Shown here: piece by piece, positions 34,814 through 43,856 of the stretch
How the letters are laid out: each line of letters begins with the position of its first letter
Numbering within the stretch: the stretch's first letter is position 1
The notes under the pieces: generated by a model
Seen by the model: only the letters and a program-made list of their open reading frames with translations
Told to the model about the DNA's origin: nothing
Database searches by the model: none
Translations under genes and position numbers: made by a program
Assembly: GCF_000428845.1 (NCBI RefSeq)
Contig: NZ_AUAS01000006.1
Coordinates: forward strand, 186,001 to 250,000
DNA: 64,000 bases
Direction of reading: 5' to 3'
Source: Dyadobacter alkalitolerans DSM 23607
GTDB taxonomy: Bacteria > Bacteroidota > Bacteroidia > Cytophagales > Spirosomataceae

Positions 34814-36205
34814 ATGGCAACTCAAAAAACGATAAGCCCGATTGACGGCTCCGTATATGTGGAACGCACCCTAGCAGAGCCGCAGCAAGTGGAAACAGCA
34901 TTGGCCAAGGCCGTTGCTGCACAAAAAGAATGGCGAAAAACTTCGCTGGATGAACGGGAAGCGATCTGCCGGAAAGCAGTTGACTATTTTCTCAACAATG
35001 CAGACGAGATCGGCCTGGAACTGACCTGGCAAATGGGCCGGCCCATCCGGTATACGGCCAATGAGATCAGAAAAGGATTTCAGGAACGCGCCAAATATAT
35101 GATTTCGATCGCACCAAAAGCCTTGGCCGATGTGGAAGTGGAGGAGATTTCCGGGTTTAAAAGGTTTATCCGGAGGGATCCGTTGGGAGTTGTTTTTGTG
35201 GTTGCGCCGTGGAATTATCCTTATCTGACTTCCGTAAATTCCGTAATTCCGGCTATTATGGCAGGTAATGCGGTGATTTTGAAGCATGCGCAGCAAACAC
35301 CACTGTGTGCCGAGCGCTATGCCGCCGCATTTGAATATGCCGGTTTGCCTGAGGGTGTTTTTCAATATCTGCATTTAAATCACGAGCAGGTTGCCCAGGT
35401 GATTATGGACAAACGGATTGATTACGTGGCATTTACTGGCTCCGTAGAAGGAGGACATGCCGTGCAGAAGGCTATTAATGAGCGATTTATTATTGGCGGA
35501 CTGGAACTGGGCGGTAAAGATCCTGCTTATGTCCGTGCAGATGCTGATCTGGCGGACGCAGTTGAAAATCTTGTAGACGGTTCCTTCTTCAATTCCGGGC
35601 AGTCTTGCTGCGGAATCGAGCGGATTTATGTGCATAAGGACGTTTACGATCAGTTTGTTACGGACTTTGCAGCATTGACCAAAACTTACACTTTGGGAGA
35701 TCCTACAAACACCGAAACAACGCTCGGCCCGATGGTCCGCACCTCGGCAGCTGAATTTGCGCAAAAGCAGATAAATGAAGCCATTTCGCAAGGTGCTACG
35801 GCATTGATCGATCCGGAACTCTTCCCTGCACACCAGTCCGGGACGCCTTATTTTGCACCGCAAGTGCTTGTAAATGTGAGCCATAACATGAATGTGATGA
35901 CCGAAGAAACATTCGCGCCGGTGGTGGGCATTATGCCTGTAGAAAGTGATGAGGAGGCTATTAAGTTGATGAACGACAGCCAATACGGGCTTACTGCTTC
36001 TATCTGGACATCGGATATGGACGCTGCGCTGGCAATAGGCGAGCAAGTGGAAACCGGAACCTGGTTCATGAACCGCTGCGATTATTTGGATCCTGCCCTC
36101 GCATGGACAGGTGTAAAGAACTCTGGCAGAGGCTGCACGCTTTCGACGGTCGGTTATGAAGCATTGACCCGCCCCAAATCATTTCATTTGAAAATTAACG
36201 GATAA
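34814..36205 (+). CDS. NAD(P)-dependent aldehyde dehydrogenase
   Basis: 463 residues. Key motifs: VVAPWNYPYLTSVNSVIPA (substrate/cofactor entry with the conserved Asn), FTGSVEGG (nucleotide-binding turn), LELGGKDPAYV with the general-base Glu, and the nucleophile Cys in FNSGQSCCGIER; EETFAPVVGIMPV is the conserved late motif. The class resembles succinate-semialdehyde/gamma-aminobutyraldehyde-type enzymes. In the operon it would turn the gamma-glutamyl aldehyde into the acid. Its stop overlaps the next start by one base (TAATG). Confidence 0.92.
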   Translation: MATQKTISPIDGSVYVERTLAEPQQVETALAKAVAAQKEWRKTSLDEREAICRKAVDYFLNNADEIGLELTWQMGRPIRYTANEIRKGFQERAKYMISIAPKALADVEVEEISGFKRFIRRDPLGVVFVVAPWNYPYLTSVNSVIPAIMAGNAVILKHAQQTPLCAERYAAAFEYAGLPEGVFQYLHLNHEQVAQVIMDKRIDYVAFTGSVEGGHAVQKAINERFIIGGLELGGKDPAYVRADADLADAVENLVDGSFFNSGQSCCGIERIYVHKDVYDQFVTDFAALTKTYTLGDPTNTETTLGPMVRTSAAEFAQKQINEAISQGATALIDPELFPAHQSGTPYFAPQVLVNVSHNMNVMTEETFAPVVGIMPVESDEEAIKLMNDSQYGLTASIWTSDMDAALAIGEQVETGTWFMNRCDYLDPALAWTGVKNSGRGCTLSTVGYEALTRPKSFHLKING

Positions 36206-36909
36206 TGGCGGTGAAAGTTGGCTTACTCGAATGCGACCACGTGCGGGACGAGCTGCGGCATATAGCGGGCGATTACCGGGACATGTTTCCGGCCCTGTTT
36301 TCAAATGTGGCGCCGGAGTGGGATTTTCATTTCTATGATGTCTGCAATGGTCACTTTCCCGTGTCCGTTGAGGAATGTGACATTTACATTTGCACCGGTT
36401 CCAAAAGTTCGGTTTATGATCAGGAAGATTGGATTATCCGGTTAAAAGACTTTGTGGTGGACATTTATCAGTCTCAAAAAACATTTATCGGCGTCTGTTT
36501 CGGGCACCAGATGTTGGGAGAAGCATTAGGCGGCAAAGTGGAAAAATCGTCGGTTGGCTGGTGTGTGGGTGTGCATCGTTTCCAGCTGACCGCCCGCGAA
36601 AGCTGGATGCAGCCATTTACAGATGCATTTAATTTGCTGATGATGTGCCAGGATCAGGTGGTGCAATTACCACCTGACGCCACATTACTGGCCGAAACGC
36701 CCGACTGCCCACATGCCATGTTCCGTGTGGGCGAGCGCATGTTGGGAATACAGGCGCATCCCGAGTTTTCTAAAAAATATGATCAGGCATTAATGGAGCT
36801 CCGGGTGGAGCGCATTGGCCAAAAAAAGGTTGAACTGGGCATCGCCAGTCTGGAATTGCCGACGCAGGAAATCATGTTTGCGCATTGGATAAAGAACTTC
36901 TCTTCTTAA
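36205..36909 (+). CDS. Class I glutamine amidotransferase-like hydrolase
   Basis: 234 residues, GuaA-type GATase1 fold on its own, without synthetase domain. The nucleophile elbow is GVCFGHQMLGEALGG (Cys near residue 97), and the His-Glu pair lies in QAHPEFSKKY. Start VKVGLLECDHVRDELR and CTGSKSSVYD fit the family. In the operon it is the expected gamma-glutamyl hydrolase that frees glutamate from the oxidised product, the step done by PuuD in E. coli, though PuuD is of the C26 group. One-base overlap with the upstream gene. Confidence 0.88.
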   Translation: MAVKVGLLECDHVRDELRHIAGDYRDMFPALFSNVAPEWDFHFYDVCNGHFPVSVEECDIYICTGSKSSVYDQEDWIIRLKDFVVDIYQSQKTFIGVCFGHQMLGEALGGKVEKSSVGWCVGVHRFQLTARESWMQPFTDAFNLLMMCQDQVVQLPPDATLLAETPDCPHAMFRVGERMLGIQAHPEFSKKYDQALMELRVERIGQKKVELGIASLELPTQEIMFAHWIKNFSS

Positions 36910-36939
36910 TTTTATCCCAACAAGCATTAAGCTCACCCA

Positions 36940-37458
36940 ATGACCGACAGTACAATTTCAAAGAAACGCCAGATATTAAGTCCGCTTCAAACGAGCCAGA
37001 AGATCCGCAGGATCGCGTTTGAAATATATGAGCATAATTTTGAAGAAACGAGCATTATCATCGCCGGAATAGCCGGGGAAGGTTATGCTTTTGCAAAAAG
37101 GCTCGTTGCCGAGCTCACGGACATTTCCCCGCTGCATGTCGAGCTGGTTGAGCTGCGTTTTGACAAACACATTCATTTTCAGAGCCCTGTGATTTTTGAC
37201 AAGGATGTTCAGATCGAAAATCAGGTCATTGTTATTGCGGACGACGTGCTGAACACCGGACGCACATTGGCTTTTGCTTTGGAACCCTTTTTGAAAGTGA
37301 GTATGAAAAAAGTGCAGGTGGCCGTTGTCGTGGACAGGAGCCATCACAAATTCCCTATCCACGCGGATTACGTGGGTTATGCGCTGAGTACCACGCTTAC
37401 TGAGCACGTGGAAGTGGTTTTAAGCCGTGCGGATGAAGAAGGTGTTTATTTGAAATAA
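36940..37458 (+). CDS. PyrR-like phosphoribosyltransferase
   Basis: 172 residues with a type I PRTase fold: IIIAGIAGEGYAFAKRL, LRFDKHIHF and the PRPP motif VIVIADDVLNTGRTLAFAL. This is the PyrR class (uracil phosphoribosyltransferase/pyr regulator) common in Bacteroidota, where an RNA-binding role is not established. It is the last gene of the plus-strand run, 30 bases after the amidotransferase; its TAA directly abuts the stop of the convergent kup gene. Confidence 0.85.
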   Translation: MTDSTISKKRQILSPLQTSQKIRRIAFEIYEHNFEETSIIIAGIAGEGYAFAKRLVAELTDISPLHVELVELRFDKHIHFQSPVIFDKDVQIENQVIVIADDVLNTGRTLAFALEPFLKVSMKKVQVAVVVDRSHHKFPIHADYVGYALSTTLTEHVEVVLSRADEEGVYLK

Positions 37459-39405
37459 TCAGTTAAAAACGCGCCGCAGCTTCACATTTTCAACCGGCCT
37501 GATGATTAAAGGCACTTTCTCGATTTTCACCGAACTGCTGTCCAGCCCAAACCACTTGTCCTCAGACGTAGTGAAGTCTTTAACAAAGAAATAAGTCTTC
37601 ATCACGAGCTGTTCAAACAGCGGCAGGTCATTCTCAAATGACAGGAACCTTTCCAGTACAACAAAGCGGAAATCGCCCGTAATGTTCTGTCTGCTAAGGG
37701 ATTCGTATCGGCTGGTGATGTCCACTTCTTTGTTCATCACCATATCCTCCACCACTTTCCGAAAGAACATATTGATCCGCTGATCCACCCGGAACCCAAG
37801 CCGGAAATTGATCTTGATCACATTATCATTATTGTCGTCATCCGACAGCACTTTGTACTCCATTGTGTACGGATCATCCGTAATGTCAACGTGGATAAAC
37901 CAGTAAACGTCAGCGCGTTTCGGCCGTTTTTGGAATATGGAATAAATCACTTTAGTCTCGATCTCGGTAGCGCGTGAAGCATTGGTCATGAATACCAGGT
38001 GCGTCGTATATTTTGGGATACTAATGTCGCGGCTGAGCTCGTGCAGGGCCGGTAAATATTTTTCCAGTTTCGTGTATTCCGTCAAGCGCAGCTTAATGTA
38101 GAACGCTTTGAGCCAAATCGTCATCAAACCAGCAACGACTGTTCCCACCAGAATCGTAAACCAGCCTCCGTGCGTGAATTTCAGGAGGTTAGCGCCCAAG
38201 AACATGCCTTCAATAAATAAGTAGAAAAGCATGAAGGCGATCACGATCCAGAGATTTACCCGTTTGATATACAGATAGTAAGAGAAAAGAATGGTCGTCA
38301 TGATCATCGTCAGTGTAATGGCCAGACCGTAAGCGGCCTCCATATTGGACGATTTTCCAAAATATAAAACCACACCGCAGCAACCCAGCCAAAGCAGCCA
38401 GTTGATACTTGGTACGTAGAGTTGTCCTTTTTGATCGCTTGGATAAATCAAGCGCACTTTCGGCCAGAAATTAAGGCGTATGGCTTCGGAGATTAATGTA
38501 AATGAGCCAGTTATAACAGCCTGGCTGGCGATAATCGCTGCCAATGTTGCTATTACAACGCCGGGCAGCAACCACCATTCGGGCATGATTTCATAGAATG
38601 GCTTGCGTGCTTCCAAAAGGTTGCCCATTTCGGTAAGAAGCCACGCTCCCTGTCCAAAATAATTGAGTAACAAGCATATTTTTACAAAAATCCAGCTCAC
38701 CCGAATGTTCTCCCGGCCGCAATGTCCAAGATCTGAATACAATGCTTCCGCTCCTGTTGTACAAAGAAAAACAGCCCCCAGGATCCAGAAACCGCCTGGA
38801 TGTTTGGTTATCAGGTCGTAGCCGTAGGCAGGATTTAGCGCTTTTAATATTTCCGGATGCTCCATGATCTGATGGAGACCCAGCACGCCCAGCATCACAA
38901 ACCAGGTAACCATGATTGGGCCAAAAGCACGCCCCACAACCTTTGTTCCAAATGCCTGAATGACAAAAATCAGCGTCAGGATACTGATTACAATGGGTAT
39001 CGTCTGAATGTTTGGATAAATAAGCTGCAAACCTTCAATGGCAGACGATACGGAAATGGGTGGGGTAATGATCCCGTCTGCAAGCAGCGTACTGCCGCCG
39101 ATGACGGCCGGGACGGTGAGCCATTTGGCATGCTTTCGGACAAGTGCATAGAGGGCGAAAATCCCCCCTTCACCCTTATTATCGGCCCGAAGGATGAGGA
39201 TTACATATTTGACGGTTGTCTGTAAAGTAAGTGTCCAGAAAATACAGGAAATGGCGCCATAAATGATCTCTTCGGTGATGACCTCATTCAGGATGATCGC
39301 CTGCATTACATACAGGGGCGAAGTGCCTATATCGCCATAAATAATCCCGAATGCAACCAGTACACCGGCCGCCGTAATCTTGTTCAATTTATGCTTTGAT
39401 TCCAT
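37459..39405 (-). CDS. kup: Kup-type potassium uptake protein
   Basis: 648 residues. Twelve membrane helices then a soluble C-terminal domain of about 190 residues. Motifs: GVVFGDIGTSPLY-type segment here FGIIYGDIGTSPLYVMQA, the RADNKGEGGIFALYAL loop and GTTGAEALYSDLGHCG-like CTTGAEALYSDLGHCGRENI. Proton-coupled K+ uptake across the inner membrane. Downstream of mntH on the same strand with a 183-base gap (39406-39588) in which I see no further gene. Confidence 0.95.
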   Translation of the reverse strand: MESKHKLNKITAAGVLVAFGIIYGDIGTSPLYVMQAIILNEVITEEIIYGAISCIFWTLTLQTTVKYVILILRADNKGEGGIFALYALVRKHAKWLTVPAVIGGSTLLADGIITPPISVSSAIEGLQLIYPNIQTIPIVISILTLIFVIQAFGTKVVGRAFGPIMVTWFVMLGVLGLHQIMEHPEILKALNPAYGYDLITKHPGGFWILGAVFLCTTGAEALYSDLGHCGRENIRVSWIFVKICLLLNYFGQGAWLLTEMGNLLEARKPFYEIMPEWWLLPGVVIATLAAIIASQAVITGSFTLISEAIRLNFWPKVRLIYPSDQKGQLYVPSINWLLWLGCCGVVLYFGKSSNMEAAYGLAITLTMIMTTILFSYYLYIKRVNLWIVIAFMLFYLFIEGMFLGANLLKFTHGGWFTILVGTVVAGLMTIWLKAFYIKLRLTEYTKLEKYLPALHELSRDISIPKYTTHLVFMTNASRATEIETKVIYSIFQKRPKRADVYWFIHVDITDDPYTMEYKVLSDDDNNDNVIKINFRLGFRVDQRINMFFRKVVEDMVMNKEVDITSRYESLSRQNITGDFRFVVLERFLSFENDLPLFEQLVMKTYFFVKDFTTSEDKWFGLDSSSVKIEKVPLIIRPVENVKLRRVFN

Positions 39406-39588
39406 TCACTTTAGGTCGAAAAAACGGCGAAAGTTAGGAAACCGCATGCAAAAAGGTTCTTACATGGATAAAATTAATTTTCAATCAGACACTTCTTTCC
39501 GAACGTATGCGAGAAGAAATGTGTTTTGAGCGGCAAGTTGTGGCGGGGAGCAGGCAAGACTTTGTTAAACTAAGTTAAAGTTTGTTGT

Positions 39589-40938
39589 TCAAAAGAAGGT
39601 TTTCCAAAGCAAAAAGAGGTTCAAACTTATAATAATCAGGGTGATTACACAGGCCAAAACGGTCAGAAATCGCGAATTGGCGAAGCGTCCCATGATGTTG
39701 CTGTTGGACGTGAAGAACACCAGCGGCACCACTGCAAAGCTCAGTTGCAACGACAAAATTACCTGACTGAAAACCAGCAGGTCTGCCGTTCCTTTCTCGC
39801 CATATAATGATGAAACGATCAGTGCCGGAATGATGGCAATGCCCCGGGTTATGAGCCTGCGCAGCCATGGTTTGAGACGAATATTTAAGAATCCCTCCAT
39901 AACGATCTGCCCGGCCAAGGTGCCTGTTAATGTAGAACTTTGCCCGGAAGCAAGTAAAGCCAGCGCGAAAAATATCCCGGCCAGACCTACGCCCAAAACC
40001 GGATCCAGCAGGTGATATGCGTCCGTAATGTCTGCAATTTTAAAGTGTCCGTTTGCGTGAAAAGCGGTTGCGGCGAGGATCAGGATGGAGGCATTAATGA
40101 AGAATGCAAGCGCCAGAGAAACCGTAGAATCGATGGTTGCGAAGCGTATGGCTGATTTTTTGCCTTCGTCATTCCTGTTATACGCCCTGGTCTGGACAAT
40201 GCTGGAATGCAGGTAAAGGTTATGCGGCATCACGGTAGCGCCTAAAATCCCGATCGCAATGTACAGCATTCCCGAGTCGGTCACGATTTGTGTTTTTGGG
40301 ATCAAACCGTCGACAATGCCGGCTACAGAAGGCTGGGAAACAATCATTTCATAGATAAAGCTCAGCAGAATGATGCCCATTAAACCGGCAACAATGCTTT
40401 CAATAATCCGGAAACCTTTTTGTTGAAAATAAAGAACCAGCAGCACATCAAGCGCCGTAAAAACCACGCCCACAGGCAATGGAAGCCCAAAAAGCAGGTT
40501 TAGTGCAATGGCTGAACCGATGACTTCGGCAAGGTCAGTGGCGGCAATGGCGATTTCAGAAAGTATCCAGAGCACAAATGAAACCGGCCTGGAATAGTAA
40601 TCGCGGCAGGCTTGTGCGAGGTCACGCCCCGACGCAATGCCCAATTTGAGTGAAAGATGCTGCAAAAGCATCGCGAAAAGGTTGGAAATAAGGATCACAG
40701 ATAGCAATGTGTAGCCAAACCGCGAGCCGCCTTCAATATCCGTTGCCCAGTTTCCCGGATCAATATATCCCACGGCGACCATCAGTCCGGGCCCCGTAAA
40801 GGCCATTAGTTTCCTCCAGAATCCTGCGCCTTCCGGAACTGTTATGGACGAATGCACCTCCGATAAAGAAGCAAGCCTTCCACCTTCCCCGGGTGTTACA
40901 TTATGCGAGGGTTCTTTGATTTTCAAGCTATCAATCAT
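39589..40938 (-). CDS. mntH: Nramp divalent metal transporter, MntH
   Basis: 449 residues, eleven helices. Proton-coupled Mn2+ (and Fe2+) importer. The metal-site motifs are present: YIDPGNWATDIEGG in helix 1 and ILGATVMPHNLYLHSSIVQTR in helix 6. A hydrophilic N-terminal tail of about 45 residues precedes helix 1. Divergent from a DtxR-type regulator with two candidate operators between them; one covers the expected transcription start. Manganese-dependent repression is therefore likely. Confidence 0.95.
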   Translation of the reverse strand: MIDSLKIKEPSHNVTPGEGGRLASLSEVHSSITVPEGAGFWRKLMAFTGPGLMVAVGYIDPGNWATDIEGGSRFGYTLLSVILISNLFAMLLQHLSLKLGIASGRDLAQACRDYYSRPVSFVLWILSEIAIAATDLAEVIGSAIALNLLFGLPLPVGVVFTALDVLLVLYFQQKGFRIIESIVAGLMGIILLSFIYEMIVSQPSVAGIVDGLIPKTQIVTDSGMLYIAIGILGATVMPHNLYLHSSIVQTRAYNRNDEGKKSAIRFATIDSTVSLALAFFINASILILAATAFHANGHFKIADITDAYHLLDPVLGVGLAGIFFALALLASGQSSTLTGTLAGQIVMEGFLNIRLKPWLRRLITRGIAIIPALIVSSLYGEKGTADLLVFSQVILSLQLSFAVVPLVFFTSNSNIMGRFANSRFLTVLACVITLIIISLNLFLLWKTFF

Positions 40939-40963
40939 TTTTTAAAGCCGTTGTAATAAACAA

Positions 40964-40987
40964 TTTAGTTTACTAAAAACAAAGATA
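40964..40987 (-). promoter_or_regulatory. mntH -7 box with MntR operator candidate 1
   Basis: TATCTTTG on the minus strand (40980-40987) matches TAnnTTTG. Immediately downstream lies the perfect palindrome TTTAGT-TT-ACTAAA (40964-40977), where a bound regulator would block the transcription start. Confidence 0.6.
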
Positions 40988-41007
40988 AATGTTTTTACAA
41001 ATATATT

Positions 41008-41057
41008 TTTAGGGTAGTCTAAATTTTTTACTTTCCGATTAGTAAGTTGTACTTTTG
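41008..41057 (+). promoter_or_regulatory. mntR -7 box with operator candidate 2
   Basis: TTTAG-GGTAGT-CTAAA at 41008-41023 repeats the half-sites of operator 1 with two more spacer bases. TACTTTTG at 41050-41057 is an exact -7 match, 27 bases before the mntR start at 41084. The operator lies near -40 of this promoter and upstream of mntH. Confidence 0.55.
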
Positions 41058-41083
41058 TTCATATCAAGATTAATGCCTTGGTG

Positions 41084-41755
41084 ATGACTTCAATGCAAAA
41101 CTCCTTCACAGAAGAAAATTATTTAAAGATCATTCACTCACTTTCCGGCCGGGAGGGCGTGGAGGTGAGTACGAATGCGCTGGCAGAAAGCACATCCACC
41201 CGCGCCGCTTCCGTGACAGATATGTTACGTAAACTGGCGGAAAAAGGATTAATCCACTACAAAAAATACCAGGGTGTAAGGCTTACGGACAGCGGCGAAA
41301 AGGTTGCGATCAAGGTGATCCGTAAGCATCGGCTATGGGAAGTTTTTTTGGTTGAGAAATTAGGTTTTGGCTGGGATGAGGTGCACGACATTGCGGAAGA
41401 ATTGGAACATATCCCATCTGAGATCCTGGTCGAGAAACTGGACACATTCCTCGGTCATCCCAGATTTGATCCTCATGGCGACCCTATTCCCGACGCCAAA
41501 GGCAACCTGACCGAACCTGATTATACCATATTGACGGACATTCAGGTGGGTGAAAAAGTGTTGATGATGGGAGTGCTGGACCACGCGCCGTCTTTTTTAC
41601 AGCATCTCGACCGGTCGGGCATTACTTTGGGTGCCGTAATCGAAGTGAAGGAAATTAATGAATATGATAAATCAGCTTCTGTACAAATAAACGGCGGTCA
41701 GACGTTGTTTATCAGTCTCGAGGTGTCCAAAAATTTACTGGTTCAGCGCCGATGA
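41084..41755 (+). CDS. mntR: DtxR/MntR-family metal-dependent repressor
   Basis: 223 residues. N-terminal winged HTH (TEENYLKIIHSLSG, ALAESTSTRAASVTDMLRKL, GLIHYKKYQGVRLT), a dimerisation/metal domain (VIRKHRLWEVFLVEKLGF, HDIAEELEHIPSEILVEKLD) with His and Glu in the usual ligand positions, and a C-terminal FeoA/SH3-like domain (about 150-220). With MntH divergent and shared operators it is best called MntR rather than an iron regulator. Start at ATG 41084; ATG 41093 would also work. Confidence 0.9.
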   Translation: MTSMQNSFTEENYLKIIHSLSGREGVEVSTNALAESTSTRAASVTDMLRKLAEKGLIHYKKYQGVRLTDSGEKVAIKVIRKHRLWEVFLVEKLGFGWDEVHDIAEELEHIPSEILVEKLDTFLGHPRFDPHGDPIPDAKGNLTEPDYTILTDIQVGEKVLMMGVLDHAPSFLQHLDRSGITLGAVIEVKEINEYDKSASVQINGGQTLFISLEVSKNLLVQRR

Positions 41756-41768
41756 GACTTCCCTTGCC

Positions 41769-42851
41769 ATGAGATTGAAAATACTGGATCGTTACCTGAT
41801 CAAAAATTTTCTGATTACCTATGTTTTCGTTGCATTCGTGATCGTGCTTATCATTTGCATGATCGATTACACGGAAAAGGTGGATGACTTTCTGGAAAAA
41901 AAGGCGCCCCTCGACGAGATCATCGTTGATTATTACTTCAACCTCATTCCTTATTGGATCAATTACATCAGTCCGCTGATGGTTTTTATTGCTACGGTTT
42001 TCTTCACGTCCCGCATTGCGGCCCGCACAGAGATCATTGCCATGCTCAGCAGCGGGATCAGCTTTGGGCGGATGCTTTTGCCTTACATGATCGGCGCAAC
42101 GGTTTTAGGATGTCTCACATTTGTTCAGGTAGGCTGGATTTTGCCCAAAGCGAATAAGGTCCGTAACAGTTTTGAGAAGACTTATGTAAAGCAGGAATTC
42201 TATTTCAGCGGTCATAATGTGCACATTACCATCGCCCCGGACGTGTATGCGTATCTGGAAAGCTATAATACGATGACCAAGACCGGGAATAAATTCACGA
42301 TGGAAACGATCAAAGGCAATAAGCTTTTGCAGAAATTCTACGCGGATAAAATCGTTTGGCAGCCCAAAAAAGGCAAATGGACCTTGCAAAATTACCAGGT
42401 CCGGACATTGGACAGCCTGGGTGAAAAGCTTCGTGCGGGTGCAGAAATCGACACCACGATCAATTTATCCCCCAAGGATTTTGAAAGTGATTACAACCTT
42501 TTTGAAACATTCACCTTACCCGAGCTGAATGCTTACATTGACCTGCTCAAAAGCCGCGGCGCAGATGGTCTGGAAGTTTATTTAATTGAAAAATACATTC
42601 GTTTTACCCAGCCTTTCGCGATCCTGATTCTCACTGCGATCGGTGTCATTGTTTCCGCCAGGAAAAGCCGCCGCGGTGTAGGCTGGCAGATTGCGCTCGG
42701 GTTCATGCTGGCGTTTATTTACATTTTATTTTTCCTTTTGTCAAAAGGCGTGGCCGAGGCAGGCACGATCAACACATTGTTTGCGGTTTGGCTGCCCAAC
42801 ATTGTTTTTTCATGCATAGGGCTGATTTTGTATAAAACATTGCCCCGTTAA
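41769..42851 (+). CDS. LptF/LptG-family permease
   Basis: 360 residues of the YjgP/YjgQ family: inner-membrane part of the LPS export ABC machine. The N-terminal LKILDRYLIKNFLITYVFVA and the motif SRIAARTEIIAMLSSGISFGR (coupling helix region) are typical; six helices with a periplasmic beta-jellyroll between TM3 and TM4 (about 130-265). Only one such gene is here, as usual in Bacteroidota where the two permeases are unlinked. 13 bases after mntR, so read-through is possible, but the roles are unrelated. Confidence 0.9.
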   Translation: MRLKILDRYLIKNFLITYVFVAFVIVLIICMIDYTEKVDDFLEKKAPLDEIIVDYYFNLIPYWINYISPLMVFIATVFFTSRIAARTEIIAMLSSGISFGRMLLPYMIGATVLGCLTFVQVGWILPKANKVRNSFEKTYVKQEFYFSGHNVHITIAPDVYAYLESYNTMTKTGNKFTMETIKGNKLLQKFYADKIVWQPKKGKWTLQNYQVRTLDSLGEKLRAGAEIDTTINLSPKDFESDYNLFETFTLPELNAYIDLLKSRGADGLEVYLIEKYIRFTQPFAILILTAIGVIVSARKSRRGVGWQIALGFMLAFIYILFFLLSKGVAEAGTINTLFAVWLPNIVFSCIGLILYKTLPR

Positions 42852-42853
42852 CC

Positions 42854-43771
42854 ATGTTTTCACCCACGGCGCTGCGTTCGTATCTGCATCTTCATTTTCT
42901 GGTCCTGATCTGGGGTTTCACGGCCATCGTGGGCCTTATGGTCACCATTTCACCCGTTTCCCTGGTTTTCTACCGGACCTTATTTGCGGCGGTTGGGCTG
43001 GGGATTATCATTTTCTTTAAGCAGAAGCAATTCAAAGCCGACAGCAGGGACGTAATCCGGATGTTGTTGGTTGGTTTCATTTTATCCGCGCATTGGATGC
43101 TGTTTTTCGCCTCGGCGCGTGTTTCCACGGCTTCGGTTTGTCTGGCAGGAATGGCCACCACATCATTATGGACGAGCTTAATTGAGCCTCTGGTTAATAG
43201 AAGAAGCGTTCGGCCGCTCGAAGTTGGGCTGGGGATTCTGGCGTTTGCGGGTTTATATGTCGTTTTCAAATTTGAGTTTGACCATGCGCTGGGCTTAATG
43301 CTCGCGCTGGCTTCCGCATTACTGGCAGCAATGTTCACGGTGGCCAACAGCAGACTGGTGCAACGCATTGATGCTTATATCATTACATTTTACGAGATGA
43401 TCGGCGCGACGGTTTTCTCCCTGCTTTTTGTAGGAATCTTCGAATGGCAGGGCTGGTCCAATGGTGAACCTTACATTCCGGTTGCGAAAGATTGGATCTG
43501 GATCTTGTTCCTTGCATTCATATGCACGGTTTACGCGAGCACGATGGCTACGCAGCTGATGAAACAATTTTCAGCTTATCTGATCAATCTGACCATTAAT
43601 CTTGAACCGGTTTACGGCATTGCACTGGCTTTTTTCTTTTTTGGAGAGAAAGAGCGGATGACTTCCGAATTTTACATGGGCACATTGCTCATATTACTCG
43701 CCGTGTTGCTTTACCCGCTGCTGATTAATACGGTTTTAGGTAAAAAAGGGGGAAGTCAGGAAATAATCTGA
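42854..43771 (+). CDS. EamA/DMT-family transporter
   Basis: 305 residues, ten helices from two EamA repeats (about 8-140 and 150-292). HFLVLIWGFTAIVGLMVTIS opens the first; SAHWMLFFASARVSTASVCL and AYLINLTINLEPVYGIALAF are the family's helix motifs. Probable exporter of metabolites or amino acids; the substrate cannot be told. Starts two bases after the LptF/G stop. Confidence 0.9.
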   Translation: MFSPTALRSYLHLHFLVLIWGFTAIVGLMVTISPVSLVFYRTLFAAVGLGIIIFFKQKQFKADSRDVIRMLLVGFILSAHWMLFFASARVSTASVCLAGMATTSLWTSLIEPLVNRRSVRPLEVGLGILAFAGLYVVFKFEFDHALGLMLALASALLAAMFTVANSRLVQRIDAYIITFYEMIGATVFSLLFVGIFEWQGWSNGEPYIPVAKDWIWILFLAFICTVYASTMATQLMKQFSAYLINLTINLEPVYGIALAFFFFGEKERMTSEFYMGTLLILLAVLLYPLLINTVLGKKGGSQEII

Positions 43772-43825
43772 GCAGCCGAATGCGAAGACTCAACCGATAA
43801 AAAGAGCATATTAACTTATTACTGC

Positions 43826-43833
43826 TATTTTTG
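43826..43833 (+). promoter_or_regulatory. -7 box for the first glycan unit
   Basis: TATTTTTG, 24 bases before the glycosyltransferase ATG at 43857. No clear -33 partner. Confidence 0.45.
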
Positions 43834-43856
43834 TCGACTTAATTAAAAGGTGTTCT

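Noticed and set aside
35375..36046. 223-residue open frame antisense to the aldehyde dehydrogenase
   Set aside because: Shadow of a gene with all catalytic motifs in place; no start context or family pattern of its own.
39406..39588. Small gene or terminator between mntH and kup
   Set aside because: Only weak, imperfect repeats around ACTTTGTTAA; no convincing stem with T-run and no coding pattern.
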